Source: Pseudomonadota bacterium (GTDB taxonomy: Bacteria > Pseudomonadota > Gammaproteobacteria > Burkholderiales > SG8-39). From it: a stretch of DNA of 6,204 nucleotides. Under the pieces are notes generated by a model, which saw nothing but the letters and a program-made list of their open reading frames with translations, ran no database searches and was not told where the DNA came from. The first letter of the stretch is position 1; each line of letters begins with the position of its first letter. The stretch covers positions 1 to 6,204 of the forward strand of contig JAJZUN010000182.1 in assembly GCA_021848555.1 (NCBI GenBank), given 5' to 3'. The position numbers and the translations under genes were made by a program. Shown here in pieces: positions 1 to 5,713 of the stretch.

Positions 1-325
1 GACCGTACAGGTCCAGCAGCGCGGGGTCCGGCAGCAAGGTCACGCCGCTGGCGCGCGCGAACGCATCGCCGATCACAAAATCGCGGTTGCCGTGCATCAG
101 GTAGGCCGGCACGCCGGCGGCGACCAGCCGGGCGAGGGCGGAAACCACGCTGGCGTTGAACGCATCGCCCAGATCGTCGTCGCCGACCCAATACTCGAAC
201 AGGTCGCCGAGGATGTAGAGCGCCTGGGCGCCGCGCGCCTCGCGCTCGAGAAAACCGAAAAAACCGCGGTTGCTTTGCGGCCGTGCGGCGCAAAGGTGCA
301 GGTCGGAGACGAAGAGCGTGCGCAC
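1..325 (-). CDS. lpxH: UDP-2,3-diacylglucosamine diphosphatase LpxH, N-terminal part
   Basis: Metallophosphoesterase that hydrolyses UDP-2,3-diacylglucosamine to lipid X and UMP, the fourth step of lipid A synthesis, at the cytoplasmic face of the inner membrane. Only the first 108 codons are present; the gene leaves the window at base 1 (E. coli LpxH has about 240 residues). The protein starts MRTLFVSDLHL, with Asp8 and His10 of the metal-binding DxH motif, then GDLFEYWVGDDD (Asp41) and HGNRDF (Asn80, Arg81). These are the first three calcineurin-fold metal motifs in the expected order and spacing. I chose the GTG at 325-323 because it places the DxH motif at residues 8-10 as in E. coli; no ATG fits, and no clear Shine-Dalgarno precedes it. 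It begins 46 nt after the ppiB stop, so translation probably depends on the upstream operon. The family call is secure; the exact start is less so. Confidence 0.93.
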   Translation of the reverse strand, partial: MRTLFVSDLHLCAARPQSNRGFFGFLEREARGAQALYILGDLFEYWVGDDDLGDAFNASVVSALARLVAAGVPAYLMHGNRDFVIGDAFARASGVTLLPDPALLDLYG

Positions 326-371
326 GCGGGCCGGCGGTGCGGAATCCGGAGCAGGGCGGTTCAGGTCGCGC

Positions 372-863
372 TCATACCGCTTCAGCGCGTTCCAGCACCA
401 CGTCTTCAGCGGGCACATCCTGATGGCCGCCGCGGCTGCCGGTCTTTACGCCTTTGATCTTGTCCACCACGTCCATGCCCTCGACCACCTTACCGAACAC
501 GCAATAACCCCAGCCCTGAGCCGTTGGCGCGCTATGGTTGAGGAAGCTGTTGTCCTTGACGTTGATAAAGAACTGGGCGCTGGCCGAGTGCGGGTCGGAG
601 GTGCGCGCCATGGCGACGGTATAGCGCTCGTTCTTGAGGCCGTTGTTCGCCTCGTTCTCGATCTGCGCCTGCGTCGGCTTCTGCCGCATGCCGGGCTCGA
701 AACCGCCGCCCTGAATCATGAACCCGTCGATGACGCGATGGAACACAGTGTTGTCGTAGTGTCCGCTGCGGACGTAGGACAGGAAATTCTCCACCGTCTT
801 GGGGGCTTTGGTGGCGTCCAGTTCGAGGGTGATGGTGCCGTGGTTGGTGTGCAGTTTTACCAT
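372..863 (-). CDS. ppiB: cytoplasmic peptidyl-prolyl cis-trans isomerase B (cyclophilin)
   Basis: Cyclophilin-type proline isomerase without a signal peptide, so cytosolic; it speeds cis-trans isomerisation of X-Pro bonds during folding. The 163 residues are one shorter than E. coli PpiB and very similar throughout. They include [19 protein letters not shown] (catalytic Arg43, plus Phe48 and Gln51), NEANNGLKN, the substrate-pocket segment [19 protein letters not shown], and [20 protein letters not shown]. The bacterial GWGYCVF form replaces the tryptophan that makes human CypA cyclosporin-sensitive. The ATG at 863 starts 10 nt after the ppiA stop and has an AGAGAG Shine-Dalgarno, so the two are surely cotranscribed. 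It is a paralogue of PpiA but differs at many positions, so this is an old duplication, not a recent tandem copy. lpxH follows downstream. Confidence 0.97.
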   Translation of the reverse strand: MVKLHTNHGTITLELDATKAPKTVENFLSYVRSGHYDNTVFHRVIDGFMIQGGGFEPGMRQKPTQAQIENEANNGLKNERYTVAMARTSDPHSASAQFFINVKDNSFLNHSAPTAQGWGYCVFGKVVEGMDVVDKIKGVKTGSRGGHQDVPAEDVVLERAEAV

Positions 864-869
864 GATGGG

Positions 870-875
870 CTCTCT
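870..875 (-). promoter_or_regulatory. ribosome binding site of ppiB
   Basis: AGAGAG lies 6 nt before the ppiB ATG and overlaps the ppiA TAG stop (876-874). This supports the 863 start and suggests that ribosomes ending on ppiA can restart on ppiB. Confidence 0.6.
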
Positions 876-1446
876 ATTTGTCCGAAATGAGGTTGATGGA
901 TTCGATGATGACCGGCGTTTTCGGCACGTCCCGGTCGAACAGTCCGCCGGGGCCGGTGGGGGCGCGCGCGATGCGCATTACCACGTCCATGCCGGCGGTC
1001 ACCTTGCCGAACACGGCGTAGCCGAAGCCAGCCGGGCTGGGCTCGCGAAAATCGAGCGCAGCGTTGTCGGCGACGTTGATGAAGAACTGGACGGTGGCGG
1101 AATGCGGGTTGGGCGTGCGCGCCATGGCGATGGTTCCGGTTTCGTTCCTGAGCCGGTTGCCGGCCTCGTTTTCGATCGGCGCGCGCGCGGGCTTCTGGCG
1201 GAACTCGCGGTCGAAGGCGCCCCCCTGGACCATGAAGCCCGGAATGACGCGGTGGAACTGCGTTCCGGCATAGGCGCCGTCCTTCACATACTGGAGGAAG
1301 TTGGCGACCGTCTTTGGCGCCTTGTCTGCGTAGAGTTCGATGCGTACGGTTCCGGCGCTGGTTTTCATTTCAACCAGCGGGTTGGCGGCGTGGGCCTGGG
1401 CCGACCCGAAGAGAATTGCGGATATCAAGAATTTGAGCCAGCGCAT
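874..1446 (-). CDS. ppiA: periplasmic peptidyl-prolyl cis-trans isomerase A (cyclophilin)
   Basis: Cyclophilin-type proline isomerase exported to the periplasm. The 190-residue product begins with a Sec signal peptide: MRWLK n-region, hydrophobic [11 protein letters not shown], and a likely cut after AQAHA (residue 20). The mature cyclophilin fold shows [16 protein letters not shown] (catalytic Arg66, Phe71, Gln75), [19 protein letters not shown] (residues 107-125) and [16 protein letters not shown] (141-156). The length matches E. coli PpiA (190). The ATG at 1446 is supported by the signal peptide; only a weak GGACTG lies upstream. It sits between the L,D-transpeptidase gene (122 nt upstream) and ppiB (10 nt downstream). 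In this envelope-oriented cluster it may assist folding of secreted proteins, though that role is inferred from location only. The symbol follows from the export signal; the cyclophilin fold alone would not separate PpiA from PpiB. Confidence 0.95.
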   Translation of the reverse strand: MRWLKFLISAILFGSAQAHAANPLVEMKTSAGTVRIELYADKAPKTVANFLQYVKDGAYAGTQFHRVIPGFMVQGGAFDREFRQKPARAPIENEAGNRLRNETGTIAMARTPNPHSATVQFFINVADNAALDFREPSPAGFGYAVFGKVTAGMDVVMRIARAPTGPGGLFDRDVPKTPVIIESINLISDK

Positions 1447-1544
1447 GTTTTCAGTCCAAGTAGATGTTCAACAGCAGATGGTTGCGGGCAATCGCGCGAA
1501 AAACGGCGACACAACGGGTTCGATCGATCCTGCGGCAGCCGTGG

Positions 1545-1567
1545 CGCCGACCCGCTCAGGCTCGGCG
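1545..1567 (-). other. small hairpin after the L,D-transpeptidase stop
   Basis: The 122-nt gap between the L,D-transpeptidase gene and ppiA contains a 6-bp stem (CGCCGA with TCGGCG, 11-nt loop) starting 1 nt after the stop codon. No T-run follows, so it is not a convincing intrinsic terminator; it could slow transcription or protect an mRNA end. I see no strong promoter for ppiA in the rest of the gap. Confidence 0.25.
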
Positions 1568-1568
1568 G

Positions 1569-2762
1569 CTATCCCGCGCCTTCGTAAATGATGCGCCACT
1601 TGGTGCCTTCCTTGCTCCAGTATTGGCGCTTCTTCATCACGTTGGACAGGTTGTTCGAGCGGTAGTCCTGGTCGAAAGTCACCACCACCAGCTCGTCCTT
1701 GCCCGGATTGCGGAACATGCTGAAATTGGATAGCCCCACTTTGATCCAGCTCTTGCCGCTGTTGACCTGGCGCTTGTGCCGCCCCCAATCCGACAGGTTC
1801 TCGCGGCCGGTGGAAAATTTGCTCGAGTAGTGGCTGAGATAGCGTTCGGTATCCCGGCTTTCCCAGTCGCCGCGCCAGCGCTCGATTTCAGCGTTGAGCG
1901 CATTGCGCTCGGCGTTCCAGCCATCCAGGGAAAGCCACTCGACCTGCTCGCTGATGATCACCGGCGTGAGCCCGATCTGCAGCTTCGTGGACAATGCGTC
2001 GAGGTCCGCGTTCGCGAGCACCACGCAGCCGTTGCTGGCGCGCGGCGCGCGGCTGTAGGTATCGCTGGGCGTGCCGTGCAGCCAAATGCCGTGGCCGTTG
2101 CGGCCATGGCGCTTGTCCCATTCGTTGGGATAGCTGATCGGGAAGGCGCCGCTGCCGTAGAAGTCGGACAGCTTGTTGCGCGGCAGGCTGGCGGTGACGT
2201 GGTACACGCCTACGGGCGTTTTTTCGTCGCCCTCGCGCGTCTTCTCCCCGCTGCGCTTGCCGGTGCTGATGTAATAATCGGCGACGAAGCGCGGCCGCCC
2301 GCTCTCGTTTTGGTAAAGGTAGAGTCGCGAGCGCTTGTTGTCGACGACGATGGCGTAGCGCTGATCCCCGCGCAGCTGCATCAGGTAGCGCGGCACCCGG
2401 TCCTGCGACGGGCGGTCGCGATAGGCGTGCAGTCGCACCAGCGCTTCCGCGCGCAGGTCATCGAGGCGTTCGCTCGAACCCTGAGGGGCGTTGCCGAAAG
2501 TCTTGAGCTCGCGGCCCCGGGCGAGCAGCAGGTCGCCCTTGATCAGGTACGCCAGGCGAAAATTGGGCTTTGCCCGGAGCAGCGTTTCGACCTGGCTGAG
2601 CGCCTGATCGAGGCGGTTGTTCTCGATGGCTTCGAACACCTTACCCAGCAACTCGTCTGTGCTTGGGTCTGCTGTTGCGGGGACCGGGGTTAGGAAGAAG
2701 GCGCTGGCGAGGACCAGTGCCCCGGCGAGTAGCGTGTTGGAATATCCGCGCTGCAAGTGCAT
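1569..2762 (-). CDS. exported L,D-transpeptidase/carboxypeptidase (YkuD domain, Csd6-like layout)
   Basis: Cysteine peptidase of the YkuD fold acting on peptidoglycan stem peptides in the periplasm. Family members either make 3-3 or Lpp crosslinks, cut them (DpaA/YafK), or trim tetrapeptides (Helicobacter Csd6). From the ATG at 2762 it has 397 residues: a signal peptide (about 1-31, ending PVPATA), a TPR-like helical segment (about 34-85), the YkuD domain (about 135-272) and an NTF2-like domain (about 290-397). Catalytic motif: His229 in IWLHGTP, then Ser-Asn-Gly-Cys with Cys246, followed by VVLANADL. The usual residue before Gly-Cys in Ldt enzymes is His, so Asn is a variant. A TTG (2765) directly precedes the ATG and directly follows the TPR-gene stop (2768-2766); I prefer ATG. 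The two genes are surely coupled. The Csd6-like layout (YkuD plus NTF2-like pocket) suggests carboxypeptidase or Lpp-cleaving activity rather than crosslinking, but the sequence cannot decide this. Confidence 0.9.
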   Translation of the reverse strand: MHLQRGYSNTLLAGALVLASAFFLTPVPATADPSTDELLGKVFEAIENNRLDQALSQVETLLRAKPNFRLAYLIKGDLLLARGRELKTFGNAPQGSSERLDDLRAEALVRLHAYRDRPSQDRVPRYLMQLRGDQRYAIVVDNKRSRLYLYQNESGRPRFVADYYISTGKRSGEKTREGDEKTPVGVYHVTASLPRNKLSDFYGSGAFPISYPNEWDKRHGRNGHGIWLHGTPSDTYSRAPRASNGCVVLANADLDALSTKLQIGLTPVIISEQVEWLSLDGWNAERNALNAEIERWRGDWESRDTERYLSHYSSKFSTGRENLSDWGRHKRQVNSGKSWIKVGLSNFSMFRNPGKDELVVVTFDQDYRSNNLSNVMKKRQYWSKEGTKWRIIYEGAG

Positions 2763-2765
2763 CAA

Positions 2766-3794
2766 TTAGTTGACCCGCTCTTCATGGATTAGCCATTTGC
2801 CATTGCTTTTGACCATGACCAGCGTTTTAGTTCCCGTAGCCTTGACCACGTCGGAGCGGTAGACCTGGCGGAAGCTTACGCTCGCGGCGTTGTCGCCGCT
2901 GATGTTGACTTTGGGCGACTCGATTTCGACTTCGATTTTCTTCGCTGCATTGATGCGCTGCTTGCGCCCCTTTTCCCAGTCGCTGCGCGATTCGCCCTTG
3001 GGCGTCTTGAAGTCCTTGGCGTAATGCGCGAGGTAGCCCGGCACATCCTTCCTGGCCCAGGCGCCGGCCCAGGCGCGCACGGTCTTGACCAGGGCATCGG
3101 TTTCGGCGCTGGTGCCGCCGGCCTTGGCCGGTGCTTCGCTGGCCTTGGGTTCGGCGGCCTTGGGTTCCGCGGCGGGTTTCGCGCTCGCGGCCGCCGCAGG
3201 CTTGCCGGCGTCGACTGCCTTGGCGGGCGCTGCCTCCGCCGTCTTGGCCGGTTCCGCGCGCGCAGGGGCGCGGGCGGCGCTGCGCGCGCCGCCGCCGATC
3301 AAATCGCCGATCATGGCGAGCTTGGTCTTCGCGCCGGCGTTGGACGAGTCGAGCTGCAGCGCCTTGTCGTAGGCCTGGCTGGCGAGTTTGGCGTAAATGT
3401 CGCCCAGGTTCTCGTGCGCGGTGGCGTAGCTCGGATGCGTGCGGATCGAGCTTTCCAGCGCCACCCTGGCTTTTTCGTACTGGCCCTGCGATGCATACAG
3501 GACCGCCAGATTGTTGTAGGGCTCGGGCAACTCGGGATAATCCTGGGACAGCTTCAGGAACATCTGGATGGCGTCGTTCGGCCGGTTCATCTCCGTCAGA
3601 ATCAGGCCTTTCAGAAACCGCCCCTGGGCATCGCGCGGCTTGCCGGCCAGGTATGCGTCGACGCGCTCCAGGGCCTGCGGCAACTGCCCCTGGCGCATCA
3701 TTTTGTTGATGTCCTGCACCTCGTCGGCACGGACGGTGGCGACGGCCAACACGAGGCCTAGGGTGAGCGCGGTACGGCGAAGGAGGGAGTGCAT
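2766..3794 (-). CDS. secreted TPR protein with C-terminal NTF2/Csd6-like domain
   Basis: No enzymatic function is recognisable; probably a periplasmic scaffold or binding protein. From the ATG at 3794 it has 342 residues: a signal peptide (MHSLLRRTALTLGLVLAV..., cut near ATVRA at 23), tetratricopeptide repeats over about 25-165 (for example PYNNLAVLYASQGQYEKARV and ENLGDIYAK), a low-complexity Ala/Pro/Lys linker (about 168-230), and an NTF2-like domain (about 232-342). That domain shares YLxHYxxxF, SDW, KRQxN-type and FxQxYRS motifs with the end of the next gene's product. A longer frame reaches back 17 codons to 3845, but those residues precede a proper signal peptide and cross the likely promoter, so I use 3794, which has GAGAAAG 9 nt upstream. 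First gene of the minus-strand cluster and directly adjacent to the L,D-transpeptidase gene, so a partner role in peptidoglycan processing is a fair inference. Confidence 0.88.
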   Translation of the reverse strand: MHSLLRRTALTLGLVLAVATVRADEVQDINKMMRQGQLPQALERVDAYLAGKPRDAQGRFLKGLILTEMNRPNDAIQMFLKLSQDYPELPEPYNNLAVLYASQGQYEKARVALESSIRTHPSYATAHENLGDIYAKLASQAYDKALQLDSSNAGAKTKLAMIGDLIGGGARSAARAPARAEPAKTAEAAPAKAVDAGKPAAAASAKPAAEPKAAEPKASEAPAKAGGTSAETDALVKTVRAWAGAWARKDVPGYLAHYAKDFKTPKGESRSDWEKGRKQRINAAKKIEVEIESPKVNISGDNAASVSFRQVYRSDVVKATGTKTLVMVKSNGKWLIHEERVN

Positions 3795-3796
3795 TA

Positions 3797-3805
3797 TGTT
3801 ATACT
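3797..3805 (+). promoter_or_regulatory. candidate extended -10 promoter of cysS
   Basis: TGTTATACT reads as an extended -10 element (TGn plus TATACT, five of six consensus bases). No -35 is visible 17 nt upstream, which extended -10 promoters can tolerate. It would start transcription near 3812 and give cysS a leader of about 140 nt. It overlaps the start region of the divergent TPR gene. Visual match only. Confidence 0.35.
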
Positions 3806-3810
3806 TTCTC
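3804..3810 (-). promoter_or_regulatory. ribosome binding site of the TPR gene
   Basis: GAGAAAG lies 9 nt before the ATG at 3794. It favours that start over the longer frame from 3845, which would add 17 residues before the signal peptide. Confidence 0.45.
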
Positions 3811-3832
3811 GCGCCAGTGGGATTAGCCCTGC

Positions 3833-3862
3833 ATTCTAACAACAACCCCTAAACCTCCACAA
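3833..3862 (-). promoter_or_regulatory. candidate promoter of the minus-strand envelope cluster
   Basis: On the minus strand TTGTGG (3862-3857) is followed after 18 nt by TAGAAT (3838-3833), which matches five of six -10 consensus bases; the -35 matches only three. Transcription would start near 3826, about 30 nt before the TPR gene ATG, consistent with its RBS. The predicted start lies inside the predicted cysS transcript, so the two divergent promoters would interfere. Confidence 0.35.
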
Positions 3863-3890
3863 TAGAGGTCGCTGCCAAAGTTTTCCGGTA

Positions 3891-3948
3891 GCACCGTCCC
3901 TGCGCTAAAAGGGGCGGCGCGTCCGACCACATCCTGGCCGCCTTTTTT
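3891..3948 (+). promoter_or_regulatory. terminator-like hairpin with alternative pairing in the cysS leader
   Basis: GGCGGC (3913-3918) pairs with GCCGCC (3937-3942) around an 18-nt loop. T6 follows at 3943-3948, and the flanking AAAAGG can extend the stem through two G-U pairs and four A-U pairs. This is the form of an intrinsic terminator, and it ends 3 nt before the cysS ATG. Upstream CCGTCCC (3894-3900) can instead pair with GGGGCGG (3911-3917), one G-U, with a 10-nt loop and two further pairs at the base; that uses the terminator's 5' arm. The arrangement resembles a terminator/antiterminator switch, but the trigger is unknown and no leader peptide with Cys codons is visible. It could instead act on translation by hiding the start, or be chance in GC-rich DNA. 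Confidence 0.45.
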
Positions 3949-3951
3949 CGC

Positions 3952-5388
3952 ATGTTGAAGATATACAACACGCTTGCCCGCCGCAAGCAGGATTTCGTCC
4001 CGATCGAGCCCGGCCGGGTGCGCATGTACGTATGCGGCATGACTGTCTACGACTATTGCCATCTGGGCCATGCGCGCGTGATGGTGGTGTTCGACATGGT
4101 GCAGCGCTGGCTGCGCGCCTCAGGCTATGCGCTTAATTACGTGCGCAACGTCACCGATATCGACGACAAGATCATCCGCCGCGCCGTGGACAACGGCGAG
4201 ACCATAGGTGCGCTCACCGCGCGCTTCATCGCGTACATGGACGAGGACGCCGCCGCGCTCGGGGTGCAAAAGCCCGATCACGAACCGCACGCCACCCAAT
4301 ATATAGGCGGCATGCTGGACATGATCGCCGCGCTGCAGGCGAAGGGCCTGGCCTACCAGGCCCCAAGCGGCGACGTCAATTACGCCGTGCGCAAGTTTCC
4401 CGGCTACGGCAAGCTCTCGGGCAAGACGCTGGACGAGTTGCGCGCGGGCGAACGCGTCGAAACCGACGCGAGCAAACATGATCCGCTGGATTTCGTCCTG
4501 TGGAAGCGGGCCAAGGAGGGCGAGCCCGCCTGGCCTTCGCCCTGGGGCGAGGGACGCCCCGGTTGGCACATCGAGTGCTCGGCCATGTCCGGCAAGCTGC
4601 TCGGCGCGCATTTCGACATTCACGGCGGCGGCCAGGACCTGCAGTTTCCCCACCACGAGAATGAGATCGCACAGTCGGAGGGCGTGCACGGCGATGTGTT
4701 CGTGAATTACTGGATGCACAACGGGTTTGTACGCGTCGACGACGAGAAGATGTCCAAGTCGCTGGGGAATTTTTTCACCATACGCGAGGTGTTGAAGCAA
4801 TACGACGCGGAGGTGGTGCGGTTTTTCATCCTGCGCGCGCATTACCGCAGCCCGCTCAACTACTCCGACCAGCACCTGGACGACGCGCGGGGCGCGCTGA
4901 CCCGCCTGTACACGGCGCTCAAGAACGTCCCGCCGCAGGTAACCACGATAGACTGGAGCGACGCCTACGCCGGCCGCTTCAGGGCGGCCATGGACGACGA
5001 CTTCAACACGCCGGAGGCGATGGCGGTATTGTTCGAACTCGCTGCTGAGGCCAACCGCAGCAAGTCTTCGTTGACCTCGGGTCTGCTCAAGGCGCTAGGC
5101 GGGGTCCTCGGCTTGCTCGGCCAGGATGCCACCGAATTCCTTCAGGGGCGGGCCGCATCGGGCGCGGTTCGGAGGGAACCGATGGAGGCAAACGGAACAG
5201 GGCAGGCAAGCGCTGGCGCGTCCTCGACGGCGGCGAGCCGCGAGCAAATCGAGCAGATGATCGCTGCGCGCACGGCAGCCAAGAAGGCGAAGAACTACGC
5301 CGAAGCCGACCGCATCCGCAAGGACTTGCTGGCCGCCGGCATCGTGCTCGAGGATACGCCGCAGGGCACGACCTGGCGCCGGGCCTGA
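3952..5388 (+). CDS. cysS: cysteinyl-tRNA synthetase
   Basis: Class I aminoacyl-tRNA synthetase that charges tRNA-Cys with cysteine in the cytosol. The 478 residues align with E. coli CysRS (461) from the first residue: MLKIYNT at the start and [13 protein letters not shown] at the end. The zinc-binding ligands that sense the cysteine thiol are all present (Cys28, Cys209, His234, Glu238). The HIGH signature is HLGH (37-40) and KMSKS is at 266-270; WHIECSAM and [11 protein letters not shown] are intact, and the anticodon-binding region follows. The extra length is an Ala/Gly/Ser-rich stretch (about 399-428) just before the C-terminal helical domain, so it is probably a flexible linker. The ATG is certain from homology, yet it has no Shine-Dalgarno and lies 3 nt after a terminator-like hairpin. 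It is transcribed divergently from the TPR gene and convergently with dnaJ. Confidence 0.98.
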   Translation: MLKIYNTLARRKQDFVPIEPGRVRMYVCGMTVYDYCHLGHARVMVVFDMVQRWLRASGYALNYVRNVTDIDDKIIRRAVDNGETIGALTARFIAYMDEDAAALGVQKPDHEPHATQYIGGMLDMIAALQAKGLAYQAPSGDVNYAVRKFPGYGKLSGKTLDELRAGERVETDASKHDPLDFVLWKRAKEGEPAWPSPWGEGRPGWHIECSAMSGKLLGAHFDIHGGGQDLQFPHHENEIAQSEGVHGDVFVNYWMHNGFVRVDDEKMSKSLGNFFTIREVLKQYDAEVVRFFILRAHYRSPLNYSDQHLDDARGALTRLYTALKNVPPQVTTIDWSDAYAGRFRAAMDDDFNTPEAMAVLFELAAEANRSKSSLTSGLLKALGGVLGLLGQDATEFLQGRAASGAVRREPMEANGTGQASAGASSTAASREQIEQMIAARTAAKKAKNYAEADRIRKDLLAAGIVLEDTPQGTTWRRA

Positions 5389-5428
5389 ATAGCAGCAGCA
5401 AGGGCGCGCGGGGGCGGGTTTTGTACAA

Positions 5429-5479
5429 GATCGTCGATAGTGCACGGATGTGCTTTTTATCCGTGCATTATCGACGATC
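5429..5479. repeat. 51-bp palindrome 1 (21-nt arms, 9-nt loop)
   Basis: The arms 5429-5449 and 5459-5479 pair over all 21 positions, with 20 Watson-Crick pairs and one G-T. The loop is GTGCTTTTT. The inner core TGCACGGAT/ATCCGTGCA matches palindrome 2 at all but one position per arm, while the outer 12 nt are unrelated to it. There is no T-run after the stem on either strand, so it is not a classic intrinsic terminator, although a stem this long could block the convergent transcripts. Confidence 0.9.
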
Positions 5480-5480
5480 C

Positions 5481-5504
5481 GCGCGGACGGGGCGCCGTCC
5501 GCGC
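5481..5504. repeat. GC-rich hairpin next to palindrome 1
   Basis: A perfect 10-bp stem, GCGCGGACGG with CCGTCCGCGC, around the tetraloop GGCG. It starts 1 nt after palindrome 1, on the side facing palindrome 2. Confidence 0.85.
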
Positions 5505-5533
5505 AAGCTCTGGCGCTGCGGCTCGATTAGCCT
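5503..5533. repeat. imperfect direct repeat, copy 1
   Basis: This begins GCAAGCTCTG and ends TAGCCT. It matches 5670-5701 in the same orientation with three substitutions and one single-base gap. The two copies start 167 nt apart, and palindrome 2 lies between them. Confidence 0.8.
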
Positions 5534-5565
5534 CCTGCTTATGCCGATGTCGGCGTGCGACCATT

Positions 5566-5580
5566 GCGCGCTGCGCGCGC
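5566..5580. repeat. GC-rich hairpin next to palindrome 2
   Basis: GCGCGC, loop TGC, GCGCGC. It ends 1 nt before the extended palindrome 2, mirroring the position of the GC-rich hairpin beside palindrome 1. Alternating GC of this length is common in GC-rich DNA, so its placement is the notable part. Confidence 0.6.
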
Positions 5581-5581
5581 C

Positions 5582-5632
5582 AACCACGTTTTCTGTACGG
5601 ATAAAAAGCGCATCCGTACAGAAAACGCGGTT
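5582..5632. repeat. 51-bp palindrome 2 (21-nt arms, 9-nt loop)
   Basis: The inner 16 bp (5587-5602 with 5612-5627) pair perfectly. After one A/C mismatch, four more pairs extend the arms to 21 nt (5582-5602 and 5612-5632). The loop AAAAAGCGC is nearly the reverse complement of the palindrome 1 loop, so the two elements are in opposite orientation. The inner core is TGTACGGAT/ATCCGTACA. Confidence 0.9.
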
Positions 5633-5669
5633 ATGGATAAAAGCAGAAGCGGCTTGGAGTGGCTCTTAA

Positions 5670-5701
5670 GCAAGCTCTGTCGCTGCTGCCCGATGTAGCC
5701 T
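5670..5701. repeat. imperfect direct repeat, copy 2
   Basis: Second copy of the GCAAGCTCTG...TAGCCT repeat, close to the dnaJ 3' end. Its last 8 nt overlap the palindrome TGTAGCCTACA (5694-5704). Confidence 0.8.
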
Positions 5702-5713
5702 ACAGCGTCAGTT

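Noticed and set aside
2763..2765. TTG as the start of the L,D-transpeptidase
   Set aside because: The next codon is ATG, which is preferred and leaves the signal peptide unchanged. The difference is one residue.
270..3761. Long plus-strand open frames opposite the envelope cluster (for example 270-890, 799-1587, 1776-2693, 3024-3761)
   Set aside because: They lie antisense to genes with clear homology and signal peptides. Long antisense frames are expected in GC-rich coding DNA, and none shows a recognisable motif.
3795..3845. 17-residue N-terminal extension of the TPR protein from 3845
   Set aside because: It would precede a complete signal peptide, and it covers the likely -10 box and RBS of the ATG at 3794.
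3796..3852. 18-codon plus-strand frame with a good AGGAGG 9 nt upstream, as a possible cysS leader peptide
   Set aside because: It has no Cys codons, the AGGAGG is the antisense of TPR-gene codons, and the best plus-strand promoter would start transcription inside or after it.
5582..5632. Palindrome 2 as an integron attC site, because it begins with AAC and ends with GTT
   Set aside because: The adjoining bases do not fit RYYYAAC/GTTRRRY, the stem lacks the usual extrahelical bases and large variable loop, palindrome 1 lacks AAC/GTT, and there is no integrase or cassette gene.
5421..5669. 82-codon plus-strand open frame after cysS, starting with TTG
   Set aside because: It runs through both palindromes and one direct repeat, has no recognisable domain, and its composition is set by the repeats. 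More likely non-coding.
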